Shown: piece after piece, positions 35,247-46,000 of the stretch
Numbering within the stretch: position 1 is the stretch's first letter
Layout: each line of letters starts with the position of its first letter
Made by a program: the position numbers and the translations under genes
Notes under the pieces: model-generated
Seen by the model: only the letters and a program-made list of their open reading frames with translations
Told to the model about the DNA's origin: nothing
Databases searched by the model: none
Assembly: GCF_039539345.1 (NCBI RefSeq)
Contig: NZ_BAABCY010000085.1
Span: 1-64,000, forward strand
Source: Snuella lapsa
GTDB lineage: Bacteria; Bacteroidota; Bacteroidia; Flavobacteriales; Flavobacteriaceae
DNA length: 64,000 nucleotides
Direction of reading: 5' to 3'

Positions 35247-36383
35247 GTGAAAGAAATTACAATTATTGGTGCAGGAATAGGAGGTTTAACTACTGCTATA
35301 GCACTAGAACAAAAGGGCTTTAAAGTAAGGCTATATGAAAAAACGGAACAACTAAAACCTGTAGGTGCAGGAATCATTTTAGCCAGTAATGCAATGCAAG
35401 TCTATGAAAAATTAGGATTACGAAAAACAATTGAGCAGAATGGATATCCAATTTCCAAAATGAATATCACCAAGGCTAACTTGAAACCGCTTACAAAAGT
35501 TGATCTATCTAATTTTGAACAAAAGCATAATATAAAAAGCATTGCAATTCATAGAGGTACATTACAGCAGATTTTAATTGATAGTTTAACTTCTACCGAA
35601 ATCCACTTAAATCATAGCCTTAAAAAAGTCATAGAAAACGCTAATGGTTATTCCTTAGAATTTAACACTAAAAAGCAAAGTCAAACCTCAATTCTTTTGG
35701 GAGCTGACGGCATCAACTCAGTAGTTAGACAGAATCTATTCCCAAATAAAAGAATTAGGCATGCGAATCAAATATGCTGGAGAGGGATTACTAAATATAA
35801 TCTACCAATAGCATTTAAAAACGAGTTAAACGAAGCTTGGGGTGAATCTGGAAGATTTGGCTTTGTTCAAATTAACAAAAATAGTGTGTATTGGTACGCT
35901 TTAAAGACCTTTAGCAGTAGCAAAAATGAATTGTCCTTAAACGCTATTGAAAAATACTTTAGCACCTACAATCCAGTTATTAAGTCCATTATTGCCGCTA
36001 CCAAAATGGAACTAATAAATACAGCAGAAATATCAGATTTAAAACCTACCTATGCATGGTATAAAAAAAATGCCTGCCTCATTGGAGATGCTGCCCATGC
36101 AACAACACCAAACATGGGACAAGGTGCTTGTCAAGCCGTTGAAGATGCTTATGTTCTTTCAGAATGTCTGAGTAAATACGATACCATGAAAGCTTTTGAA
36201 ATCTACCAAAATTTAAGATTACCCAAAGCGCATCAAGTAGTAAAAACGAGTTGGCGCATTGGAAAAATGGCACACCTTTCAAATCCTATACTTAGAGGTT
36301 GTCGTAACCTGTTGTTAAAATTAACACCAACTACTATCAACAAAAAACAATTTAAACGTATCTTTCAAATCCCAAACTTATGA
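35247..36383 (+). CDS. FAD-dependent aromatic monooxygenase
   Basis: 378 aa from a GTG start at 35247; the next residues KEITIIGAGIGGLTTA are the family opening, so the start is secure. Group A flavoprotein hydroxylase (UbiH/PHBH-like): dinucleotide motif GAGIGG (about 8-13), LGADGINSVVR (the DG motif) and LIGDAAHATTPNMGQGACQAVED (FAD ribityl site). It resembles zeaxanthin epoxidase/salicylate hydroxylase-like members. Its stop overlaps the next start by 4 bases (ATGA), so the two genes are translationally coupled. Confidence 0.9.
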   Translation: MKEITIIGAGIGGLTTAIALEQKGFKVRLYEKTEQLKPVGAGIILASNAMQVYEKLGLRKTIEQNGYPISKMNITKANLKPLTKVDLSNFEQKHNIKSIAIHRGTLQQILIDSLTSTEIHLNHSLKKVIENANGYSLEFNTKKQSQTSILLGADGINSVVRQNLFPNKRIRHANQICWRGITKYNLPIAFKNELNEAWGESGRFGFVQINKNSVYWYALKTFSSSKNELSLNAIEKYFSTYNPVIKSIIAATKMELINTAEISDLKPTYAWYKKNACLIGDAAHATTPNMGQGACQAVEDAYVLSECLSKYDTMKAFEIYQNLRLPKAHQVVKTSWRIGKMAHLSNPILRGCRNLLLKLTPTTINKKQFKRIFQIPNL

Positions 36384-36808
36384 CCATTAAAATCCTATCC
36401 GTAGTTTTATTTTTAATTTTTACAGCGCTTAGCGGTTTCCACTTCTATTGGTTTTTTGGAGGCAAAAGAGGTTTAGAAATGGTTATCCCATCAAAAGACA
36501 ATACTTCACGTATACCTTCAGTTCCCAAATTGGCTACCTTGACAGTAGGTATAATATTAGTTTTATTTGGGGCATTGTACCTTATAAAATCTGGGGCTAT
36601 TACAATTCAACTTTCAAACTGGATGGTAAACTATACATATTGGTTCATTCCTTCTATTTTTATTTTACGTGCCATTGGAGATTTTAAATATCTAGGTCTC
36701 TTAAAAAAAATAAAGAATACCAAATTTGGAAAAGCTGATTCAAGAATATTTTCGCCCCTTTGCTTAATTATTGGTTTTATTGGGATGTTAATACAATTGG
36801 CAAATTAA
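36380..36808 (+). CDS. DUF3995 membrane protein
   Basis: A 142-aa protein with four predicted membrane helices (about 4-26, 50-70, 82-102, 122-140) and the family pattern FTALSGFHFYWFFGGKRG near the N-terminus. It matches the DUF3995 type. Function is unknown. It is coupled to the upstream FAD monooxygenase by an ATGA overlap, which suggests shared control by the divergent TetR protein. Confidence 0.8.
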   Translation: MTIKILSVVLFLIFTALSGFHFYWFFGGKRGLEMVIPSKDNTSRIPSVPKLATLTVGIILVLFGALYLIKSGAITIQLSNWMVNYTYWFIPSIFILRAIGDFKYLGLLKKIKNTKFGKADSRIFSPLCLIIGFIGMLIQLAN

Positions 36809-36981
36809 CCATTGGACATTGGTACCCTTAATTGTCCATTTGTCATATAAACACTAGGGTTATAAATAACCTAATACGCCATTATAGTGTTAACTGTTGA
36901 TCCTTTCTGTTTAGGTTGATGCCTTACTTGTCAAAACAGTATTAAAATCAATACACTATTATTACCCTTTTCGCTCCGCTC

Positions 36982-38799
36982 TCAATTCGTTTCTACCTGA
37001 AATCCCCCAAATATGCTCGATAATTCTTCAATATCTTTAATGGTTAACGGCTTTAATGAGTTGTTCCAATGCTTTAAGCTATCAAAACCTGAACTTTCTT
37101 TTATCTCTTTAAATAACAACTCACACGGTGAATCTAGCCCATCCGACAAATTCCAAACCTCATCGACTTCATAGTTGTTTTCAATAAAATTAGAATATCC
37201 TTTTTTGGTCAACTCATTCATCAAATTGTTAGCTGACCACTTAGCTCCAAAATTGCGGGTAGAATTTAACCATAAACTCAACTCTTTTACATCTGTAGTT
37301 GGATAAAAATGTTTAATGGCTTTAAAAAGATCATTTTCCATATTATACACAGTGTATTCGGCTCCTACCAGTTGCCAATATAATAAGGGTACAAAACCCT
37401 TTTTCATTTCAATTACGGGATGGGAAATTAAATATGGGTTAAATACCACACCTTTAACCCCATCAAACTTTTCTTTATTTTTATTCATCATAGCTATAGT
37501 ACTATAGCCTCCTAAAGCATACAATCTTCCTAAATCCTCTGCTGTTATTGTTACAACAAAAATAGAAGGACTTACACTCTTTGCTCCCTCTTTAAAATTG
37601 GTTATTTGTTTTTGATTAATGCCACTTTCCCAATCGGCTATTCTTATATAGCTCTCCTGTTGTTTAAAATCTTTTAAATCGACTATTTTTTCATTTAAGG
37701 TTTTTACATCATCTGGGGAAGTTCCTGGATACATGATGTAAATACTTTTGTTTGCATACTCTCCTTTTATAGAACCATCATACAATAATTGTTTTGCTTT
37801 GGTTTCTCCTCCACTTGTACCTGTGGCTCCGAGTACAACCACATTCTTTACTTTATGCTGCTTTATAAAGTCCTTATATTCTTTTGGCAACTCCAATAAT
37901 TTAACCCAGGACACGGCATAGGGCACAGATGGATCGTGACTTAAAGTTGCATAGGATGCAATACCATTATCATTTGCCGTTTTTAAAATGGTTTGAATTT
38001 CCTTAACTGTATTAACACTTACTAAATAATGCATGGGTAATACTGGAGCTTTTAAAGTATTTGAAATGTAGGGAATTGATGGAAAGCCTGTAGTTATTAG
38101 TACAGTTTCTATTTCTGTATTAATTCCTAAAGTTTCATTATAGAAATCTACCGTTTTGCTAACAGATTTTTCTAAATAATTGGGTGTTGCCAACACATGA
38201 TTTGGGCCTGAACCTGGGGCATTGACTTTCCAGGAGTGCGATATTCCAGAAGAGAGGTTTTCTGCTGATTTTTCAACAATATATTCAGCGCTCATTCCTC
38301 CATCTAATTTAAAAACAGGGACGTTGTCAACCTTTTCTGTTTCAATATCAAAAACGGTTAGTTCATTGTTATCGATCACTCTAAAAAAAGTTTGATAGGT
38401 TTCCTCTTTTATATACCCTTCTTCCTTCAAAACCAAATAAATACCGTAGGCTCCCTTTTTTATATTAGATGGTAAATCTATCTCTGTTATTTCCGTATAT
38501 TTCTTCTTACCATCCCATCTGTTCTCTATTTCTTTTAGTTCCAATGTCCGAAAGCTTAATCCCTCTGAAATATTTACGATTTTAAGACTTATTGTTTCTA
38601 TTGACACTGATTTACTATTATGATTTTCAATACCTATTCGGACATTAATGGTTTCTCCCGCATTATATGCTCCTTTATTCAAAGTAACTTCTATTTTTAT
38701 GGGATGTTCTCCTTCTCTAACTACATTTTCTTGCTTGTAATCTTTACATCCAATAAAAACCATTGTCAATATTAGGACTATACACGTTATTATTCTCAT
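36982..38799 (-). CDS. Unknown secreted lipoprotein, paralogue A (GH89 operon)
   Basis: A 605-aa lipoprotein (signal ending VFIGCKD). Residues about 35-150 form an Ig-like beta-domain (YNAGETINVRIGIENHNSK). The rest (about 160-600) is a mixed alpha/beta domain that I cannot assign. Blocks shared with paralogue B: GGMSAEYIVEK, SHSWKVNAPG, HYLVSVNTVKE, WVKLLELPKEYKDFI, VVVLGATGTSGGETKAKQLL and IRIADWESGI. Conserved Asp/Glu/Trp residues (HD near YATLSHDPS, ADWESG) are candidates for a catalytic role. It ends a minus-strand run GH89, B, A, 18 bases after B. It is probably an uncharacterised glycan-active or glycan-binding protein (inference). Confidence 0.8.
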   Translation of the reverse strand: MRIITCIVLILTMVFIGCKDYKQENVVREGEHPIKIEVTLNKGAYNAGETINVRIGIENHNSKSVSIETISLKIVNISEGLSFRTLELKEIENRWDGKKKYTEITEIDLPSNIKKGAYGIYLVLKEEGYIKEETYQTFFRVIDNNELTVFDIETEKVDNVPVFKLDGGMSAEYIVEKSAENLSSGISHSWKVNAPGSGPNHVLATPNYLEKSVSKTVDFYNETLGINTEIETVLITTGFPSIPYISNTLKAPVLPMHYLVSVNTVKEIQTILKTANDNGIASYATLSHDPSVPYAVSWVKLLELPKEYKDFIKQHKVKNVVVLGATGTSGGETKAKQLLYDGSIKGEYANKSIYIMYPGTSPDDVKTLNEKIVDLKDFKQQESYIRIADWESGINQKQITNFKEGAKSVSPSIFVVTITAEDLGRLYALGGYSTIAMMNKNKEKFDGVKGVVFNPYLISHPVIEMKKGFVPLLYWQLVGAEYTVYNMENDLFKAIKHFYPTTDVKELSLWLNSTRNFGAKWSANNLMNELTKKGYSNFIENNYEVDEVWNLSDGLDSPCELLFKEIKESSGFDSLKHWNNSLKPLTIKDIEELSSIFGGFQVETN

Positions 38800-38817
38800 A
38801 TTAAAATGTTATTTTAA

Positions 38818-40620
38818 TTATTTGGCTGTTACTACGATTTCTGGAAATCTATTGGATATATCTTCCAAATCGCTTACATCCAGATACTGTAAACTTTCAT
38901 TCCAACTCTTAAATGCGGATGGAGTGGTGGTATTAATTATATCATCTGCTCTCACTTCTGTTAAACTGTTTATACCATTGCCAAGATTCCAAATTTGTCC
39001 TTCTTGATAGTTACTTGATCTTACGGTCAACCCTTTAGACCTCAACAAAACATCCATATCTAAACGATTTGTCCAAAATGTTAAGTTCTCAAATACGATA
39101 TCTGGAAAATAAGCATTAATTGCAGATTTTATTTTGGTGCCCAACCAATTATCATATTGAAATTCTGCTGATATTCCCGCGAAATATAAAAAGGGAATAT
39201 ATCGTATATAACTTTCGTAGCCAGGGTTACCAAGCATATATTGATTTGTTGAAATTCCTCTTACAGCAGGCCCACCAACTTCAAAAATAGCCTGATTCTT
39301 TTTTGCTAAGGCCAACGAAGTATAAGTTCCTAAATTCCATAGATGTACACCATCACTTGCCGTAACCGAAGTTACGGTAACTCCTGTTTCTGCTTTTAGT
39401 GTATTACTAAAACCGTCTATTTGTTCTGGAATTATTCCTGCTTCCCAATCTGCCACCTTTGTTACAGCAGATAGTCTTGTTCTATTATAATCACTTAATA
39501 TTTGCTCTAAATAACCATCTGATGCATCTCCCGAAAAACGCATTAAATATAAAGAACCAGCTTCATACTTACTTCTTGTATCTGCTACTTTTTGTGCGGC
39601 AGTTTCACCATCATTTGTCCCGGTGTGCCCTAATAGAATGACGTTCTTCACCTGATGATCATTGATAAACTTTTTATATTGCTCTGGTAATTCCAATAAT
39701 TTTATCCAACCCACACTCTGTGTGTTGGTTATCGAAAAATCATGACCAATGGTTCCGTAAACAGAATATCCTGTATTGTTAGCTTGGTCTAAAATAGTTT
39801 GGGCTTCTTTAACAGTTCCCGATGCCACTAAATAATGTAATGGCAATACAATGGCTTTCATATTTTTTGCCAAGTACTGTACACCTGGTATTCCTGTTGA
39901 AATGATAACAGTTTCTATGGGTGTTGTTGAACCAACGGCTTCATTGTAAAAATCTACGGTATAGTTAATGGATCGTTCTAAAAAGTCTGGCGTTGAAACC
40001 ACACTTTCAATTGGAGTAGTCCATGTATGGGATATTGCTGAAGCAAATGATGCTGTTGCTTTTTGAATAGTATATTCAGCACTTAAACCGCCTCTTAATT
40101 TATAAACTGATAAACCATTATAATCTTCTTTATCAATTTTATAAGTGAGCAATGTTTGGTTGTCCTTAACCCTAAAAAATGTTTTATAAAATTCTTTCGC
40201 TGAGCCATCGGAAAAAATCGTTCTAATATACACTCCATAGGGCTCGTTTTTAAAATCTGAAGGAATTGTAAAAATTGATCGTCCTGAAACCTGATGTGTT
40301 TTCTCTACTTCTATCTCTACATCCGTCATTAGTTCCAACTCATACAAAACCCTATTTAAACTAAAATCTTTTATACTTACAAGAACACTGGAAATACTTA
40401 CTGGTGTAGATGACAAGTTCTCAATAATAAAACTTTCCAATTTTACCTGATCTCCTGCGCTATAATCTCCTCTTTCTGTCTTTAAAAACCCTATTTTAAT
40501 ATTGGTTTCCTGACTAGACTGGGCTATATCACTACCATTATCATTTTTAGTACATCCGTATCCAAAAAAACACATAAGAACTATATACTGTACCATCGCT
40601 AAATTAGAAACCATTCTCAT
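38818..40620 (-). CDS. Unknown secreted lipoprotein, paralogue B (GH89 operon)
   Basis: A 600-aa lipoprotein (lipobox region GYGCTKN), paralogous over its whole length to the gene just downstream. N-terminal Ig-like domain (about 40-160, YSAGDQVKLESFIIENLSS), then the shared unassigned alpha/beta domain with GGLSAEYTIQK, SHTWTTP, HYLVASGTVKEAQTIL, WIKLLELPEQYKKFI, VILLGHTGTNDGETAAQKV and KVADWEAGI. Its start overlaps the GH89 stop by 4 bases, so it is translationally coupled to the alpha-N-acetylglucosaminidase. That coupling points to the same glycan. A substrate-binding or catalytic function cannot be told apart. Confidence 0.8.
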   Translation of the reverse strand: MRMVSNLAMVQYIVLMCFFGYGCTKNDNGSDIAQSSQETNIKIGFLKTERGDYSAGDQVKLESFIIENLSSTPVSISSVLVSIKDFSLNRVLYELELMTDVEIEVEKTHQVSGRSIFTIPSDFKNEPYGVYIRTIFSDGSAKEFYKTFFRVKDNQTLLTYKIDKEDYNGLSVYKLRGGLSAEYTIQKATASFASAISHTWTTPIESVVSTPDFLERSINYTVDFYNEAVGSTTPIETVIISTGIPGVQYLAKNMKAIVLPLHYLVASGTVKEAQTILDQANNTGYSVYGTIGHDFSITNTQSVGWIKLLELPEQYKKFINDHQVKNVILLGHTGTNDGETAAQKVADTRSKYEAGSLYLMRFSGDASDGYLEQILSDYNRTRLSAVTKVADWEAGIIPEQIDGFSNTLKAETGVTVTSVTASDGVHLWNLGTYTSLALAKKNQAIFEVGGPAVRGISTNQYMLGNPGYESYIRYIPFLYFAGISAEFQYDNWLGTKIKSAINAYFPDIVFENLTFWTNRLDMDVLLRSKGLTVRSSNYQEGQIWNLGNGINSLTEVRADDIINTTTPSAFKSWNESLQYLDVSDLEDISNRFPEIVVTAK

Positions 40621-42827
40621 TCCAAGTCTTCTTTATATTTTTCTATTAATTCCTTTGAAATTTCTAACGCATCTCCTACAGGTTCACGGCTATAAGCTTC
40701 ATTACCCTGAGTCCAATCCCACTCAAATTGGGTTACTTTATCATAGAATGCTTCTTCATTAAATACCTCGTTGCTTTCAACGGCCTTAATCACCCTATCA
40801 ACAAACATTTGCCAACGCTTTTTATAAAAATTTTTGGTCAACCCAGCCCAAGAGCGATTGGCGTAATCGTTTAAGCTTTGTGAGGCTGTCCCCCAAGTGG
40901 TAACAATATTACGGGCATTATGTTCATAATATTTTTGTTCTTTTTCATTAGCTCCAAAAGCTTTAGCATCTTCTAACCATTTCCCTATTAGAAAAGACGA
41001 TTGTGTTGCCAAAAGCTTATCTAAATCATCAAATAGCACCAACATCTTTTCCCCACTCTCTTTCAACCCATCAAGGTTTTTAGCATTATAGTTTTTGGTA
41101 AAGTCGTCTCTAAGCACTGCAAAATGATTACCCAATACCTGTCTGCCAATATTAGCAATATCATATTTGTAACTTGAAGTATTACTTGGGCTCTCCAATA
41201 ATAATTCCCAAGCTTTAAACAAATCTTCATTATTATAATTAATTGTCGGGTCTGTGGTCCAGTTACCACTTCCCGCTAAAGTAGGTCTTGCATTGGTTAA
41301 GGTAGCCTGTCCTAATCTTGCCGAATCCTTATAGATTTCGCGATGTAAAATTTCCCAGGCTGCACGACTACTTTCAATACTTGAACCATAACGCATATCC
41401 GCCCAGTTTTTAATCCATTTCCTAGTATCCGTTTTTCCTTCTGACCACGCTTTTTCAAATACAAATTCATACATCACAGGGTTCACATCAAATGCTTCCA
41501 GGGTTGAGCCAATACCCCACATATTTTTATTGGTCGCTAATGCATTTTCTATACGTTCTTCAACCGTATCAATATTTCCAGCCATCATGGTATTACCTCC
41601 AAAGTTGCCCAGATAGCACCATATAAACGGCTGATTGAAAAACGAATCCGTCATTTTCCAAACTTCTTTATTTTCACAGTAGTAATCCAACAGCATCATT
41701 TTATCTTGTGGCACGGCTTTTACCATTGCTTCTATACGTTTGTTAGTCCAATGGTCACGTTCAAAATAGAATATCCAGGACATTTGCAACCAAGTGGCTT
41801 TAGGGTCTATATCGGTTATGGAACTGTAAATGGTATTGGACACCGTCGCCAAATATTCTGGTTCCCAACTTGGCGGGTGTACTTCATTAAAAGGATCTGC
41901 TCCATAAATATGGTCCGTTCCATACAATTCAGTTTGCTTGGTTAAAAATTTATGCTGTACTTCTTTGAATACAGGGTCTAAAGGATCTAAAAAGAAAGCG
42001 CGATACTCATCTTTGAAACCTCCCCACGAACTCAGCTGGCTTATTTTGGCTTCTGGGTATACAGTTTTTAAGGCTTCCGGCACATGACCAGCAAAAGCAG
42101 GAAGCACTGGAGTCATTCCTAGTTCTCGTTCTCGTTTTACAATTTTTTTCTGTAATTCTTTTTGGTGTGTTAACCATGACTGAGGTAATGGTCCTCCCCA
42201 TTTATCTAAATTAGACATCCTATGCCATGGCAAGTGCGCAGGTCCTGTAAAAAAAGATCTGATTTGGTTATCGGATAATCCATATTCTTTCCACACCTCA
42301 TACCATATAGCTTCTTGGCCTGTAATAGCCAATGGCATGTTTATTCCATTAAGAGCCATCCAGTCTATAAAGCGTTCCCAGTCTTTCCACTGCCACCAAG
42401 GCATGGTATACCCAAAAGTGCAATAGTTTAAAAAGAAGCGATTGTTTACGCGAGCAGTCTTTGTTATCTTATTGGGAACCTTGGGTAATTCTTCGGGGAG
42501 CTCTATTTTATCATTGGCATACCAGGACACGTAGGTACGACAATAGTTTTTTAGGTAATAATTGAGGCCTACCGCCAAAGCGTTATAGCTATTACCTTTA
42601 ATTAAAATCTTATCATGCTTTGATTGGATTTCAAAAATATCTGTTTCAACATTTTCTATTATGTCAAAAGCAAACCTACCTGAAAAATTTGGAGCAATTC
42701 GCTGCACTAAACTTTCGATTGGAGTAAAGGCTAGTACATTATCTTTCCTCAACTTGTTCTTACCGAGGCACCCCATAAGAGTGCTTATAACAGTAATAAA
42801 TAAAAAAGCTCTTTTGGATTTAACCAT
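40617..42827 (-). CDS. GH89 alpha-N-acetylglucosaminidase lipoprotein
   Basis: A 736-aa lipoprotein (lipobox LMGC, Cys20) of glycoside hydrolase family 89, the family of human NAGLU. It has an N-terminal small domain, then a TIM barrel with NYCTFGYTMPWWQWKDWERF and LNGINMPLAITGQEAIW. Acid/base E315 lies in ADPFNEVHPP and nucleophile E444 in GSTLEAFD; both positions agree closely with the known NAGLU pair. The C-terminal helical domain is complete. It releases terminal alpha-linked GlcNAc, as in heparan-like chains or mucin-type caps. First gene of a three-gene run with the two unknown lipoproteins, after a terminator that separates it from the SusC/D genes. Confidence 0.96.
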   Translation of the reverse strand: MVKSKRAFLFITVISTLMGCLGKNKLRKDNVLAFTPIESLVQRIAPNFSGRFAFDIIENVETDIFEIQSKHDKILIKGNSYNALAVGLNYYLKNYCRTYVSWYANDKIELPEELPKVPNKITKTARVNNRFFLNYCTFGYTMPWWQWKDWERFIDWMALNGINMPLAITGQEAIWYEVWKEYGLSDNQIRSFFTGPAHLPWHRMSNLDKWGGPLPQSWLTHQKELQKKIVKRERELGMTPVLPAFAGHVPEALKTVYPEAKISQLSSWGGFKDEYRAFFLDPLDPVFKEVQHKFLTKQTELYGTDHIYGADPFNEVHPPSWEPEYLATVSNTIYSSITDIDPKATWLQMSWIFYFERDHWTNKRIEAMVKAVPQDKMMLLDYYCENKEVWKMTDSFFNQPFIWCYLGNFGGNTMMAGNIDTVEERIENALATNKNMWGIGSTLEAFDVNPVMYEFVFEKAWSEGKTDTRKWIKNWADMRYGSSIESSRAAWEILHREIYKDSARLGQATLTNARPTLAGSGNWTTDPTINYNNEDLFKAWELLLESPSNTSSYKYDIANIGRQVLGNHFAVLRDDFTKNYNAKNLDGLKESGEKMLVLFDDLDKLLATQSSFLIGKWLEDAKAFGANEKEQKYYEHNARNIVTTWGTASQSLNDYANRSWAGLTKNFYKKRWQMFVDRVIKAVESNEVFNEEAFYDKVTQFEWDWTQGNEAYSREPVGDALEISKELIEKYKEDLE

Positions 42828-42858
42828 TTTTAATATAATTTTGTCTTAATGTATCATT

Positions 42859-42884
42859 AAAAAGGGTAGGCACCTACCCTTTTT
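42859..42884. terminator. Terminator between the SusCD operon and GH89
   Basis: Perfect stem AAAAAGGGTAGG / CCTACCCTTTTT with a tiny CA loop. On the minus strand it follows the FG-GAP gene by 130 bases and would end the SusC-SusD-FG-GAP transcript. Confidence 0.9.
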
Positions 42885-43013
42885 ACTCTAAACCAATTAT
42901 AACTATTCAACAAACTGTATGAAAAAATTATATAACAAATCTAGTAACACAGGGTTATTGTAGGGTTTAAATATCTGTCTTTGAGGTTTGACAATTAGTC
43001 TATAATGAGGTAA

Positions 43014-46000
43014 TTATCGATTTATTTTCTCTATTTGTAAACTATCGTTATTTTTTGCAAAAAGAATTGCTTGATCACCATTACTTAACTTAATCCATTT
43101 AGAGTCTTTAACATCACCTTTTACTAACAAACCGCTTTCGTATGGAAGTAAAGGATTAAAGTTACCTTTACCATCACCCTCTAAATATAAACCATATGAG
43201 GCATCGTTACGTGGCGTTTCAACTTCTGAGGCATATAAATTTCCAGACAAGACAAGATCTAAATTTCCATCCTTATTTATGTCTTCAGATAAGATACTAT
43301 TCACCGAAGACACCTGTGCTTCGTTTGGCAATATGTTCATTTTGAAATGGCCACTTCCCAGATTTTCTATATAACTAGTTGCAAAATTATAGGCTTTGTA
43401 ATGTAATGCCTCTTCTAAGCTTTGGGTTGAATACACATCTTCCAAATTGGCTTCAGCAAAAGAATTATAGTCTTTAAATTTAATCTTAATAGCCGGTATT
43501 TGTTCTGAGGAACATTGACGCCCCCTAACTGGAAATTGTTCACCTCTATAATAGTATCCTAAAACAATATCAACACTTCCATTGTTATCAAAATCATCAG
43601 CATAAACATCAAAGGACTCTTTTTCTGTAGCTCTATATTTATAATTCAGGCCTAAATTGCCTGCTACAAAATCCACATCGCCATCATTATCAAAATCCTT
43701 GGCAACAATACTGTTCCACCAGCCAGTAGATTTCTCCAATTCAAAATCTTTTGTTTTATCCGTAAACTTCCCTCTTTCATTTTCTAAAAAGGTAATAGGC
43801 ATCCACTCTCCAACAATTACTAAATCTAAATCCCCATCATTATTAAAATCAGTCCAAACCGCGTCTGTGACCATTCCTATATCTTTCAAATTAGGTGCAA
43901 TTTCTTGGGTGACATCTGTAAAAAGCACTTCGGAATCGGAACTATCATTCCTCAAGATATAACTGCTCGCAGGTAATGGATAATGTCTTGGTGTATGACG
44001 TCCTCCTATGAAAATATCCATATCTCCATCGTTATCATAATCACCTGTTACCACCTTAGAACCACTAACGTACATGTCTGGCAGTGCTGTTTGGTTTTTC
44101 ACAAAATTCCCTTTGGTGTCGTTGATATATAAACGATCTTGATAAGGCTTTGAGTTTTTATAAAATTCGTTACCACCGCTAACCACGTACAAATCTTGAA
44201 AACCATCTCCATTAGCGTCAAAAAACAGTGCTCCAACATCTTCTTTAATTTTATCTTCAGTCCAACTTTCATCCAAAATGATCTTTTCAAAGGTTCCTTG
44301 CTTACTTTGTTGGTATATCACTCCTAGCTGCCCTGACGCTCCGCCTACAAAAAAGTCTTCCAAATTATCATTATTAACGTCTCCCACAGCCAATGCTGGT
44401 CCAAATTGGGACATTTTATTGGGCAACAATACTTGATAGAAATAGTCGTCAAATTTATTTTCTTCGTGTTTATAGCCTATCCCCAATTTATTTGTTAGAT
44501 CCTTAAACAATTGCTGTTTTGAAATGGTTAACGGGGACTTGAAATTACTATTAACATAGTTTAATTCAATTTGTTTATTTACTCCCAGAGCTACAAGACT
44601 TTGTTCTTTCCCATCGGGCCAAATCACCTTAAGACTATCAATGCTCTTTACTGTCCCTACTCCAAAATTCAGTGTTGAGGGCACTGCCGATTGAAACCCC
44701 CTGGAATTCATAACCTGTTGTAATTGCATATTCCCCTCATAAAATAAAGATACTTTTGCCCCGACACCTAGCAGGTTTTTATCGCCCCCCTCAAGACGCA
44801 CTTTGAGATAATTATTTGAATTATAATCTGACGTTGTATTTTTGAAAATTTTACTCGTTTCATCCAAATTATTCACTACTAAATCTAAATCGCCATCATT
44901 ATCTAAATCGGCATAAGCAACGCCATTGGAAAACCCTTTATAGTTAAGTCCCCATTGTTCGCCTATGTTTGAAAAGGTAAGATTTCCATTATTCCTGAAT
45001 GCATAATTATCGATTTTTTCTGAAGGAATGCCCTCTATTAAAGGCAGTAAATTGGTTCCCTCCGTTTTCTTTTCATTGTACTGTTTGCCTATCTTTTTAA
45101 AATAATCTTTATTATTTATTTCCCTTCTAGTACCATTGGTCACAAAAAGGTCTTTCCAGCCATCATTATCAAAATCGGCAAATAACGCTCCCCAGCTCCA
45201 ATCTGTCAAAGCCATTTCTGCTAATCTTGGAATGTTACTAAAAAGAGGAAGACCATTTTTATTATTACCAATGTTTAATTGCAAGGTATTATGCATGTAT
45301 TGTGTATGAAATCCATAGTAATCCATCTGATTGAACATGGGCACATTCATACTCTGCATATTGGCCTTAGATCTTCGATTGTCTTCAGGCGTCATATCCA
45401 ATTGAAAAAAGTCTAATCTACCGTCGTTATTAAAATCGGCAACATCTGATCCCATTCCAAAAAATGCGGTTTGGTTTACCGTTTGTTTTATTTGATCTGT
45501 AAATGTGCCATCACCATTATTAAAATAAAAATTATCAGGTGATGCAAAATCGTTTGACACATAGATATCCAACCAACCATCTTCATTGTAATCTCCAATG
45601 GCAGCAGAAAGTGAAAGTCCAAAATCCAGTAATCCAGATTCGACAGTTATGTTTGTAAACGTATTATCACCATTATTTTTATACAATGAATTTGATTGTA
45701 ATTCGGTTACACTATTCATTAGTTTGTAATATTCTGGAACTGAAGTCTTAAAATCGGTAGGTGGGTAATTTATAACATACAAATCAAGATCGCCATCATT
45801 ATCGTAATCAAAAAAAGTACCTTGCACGCTATTGCCAACATCGGCGACACCATAACGTTCTGCCTCTTCTGAAAACACGGGTATACCATTTTCATTTAGT
45901 CCTTTATTTACAAACAACAGATTTTTTGTATTGGCCCATATACCAGATACGCTCACATAAATATCTAACCAACCGTCTGCATTTACATCGACCATGGTAA

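Noticed and set aside
36813..36838. TGGACA/TGTCCA inverted repeat as terminator
   Set aside because: Short stem, 14-nt loop and no T run; too weak to call.
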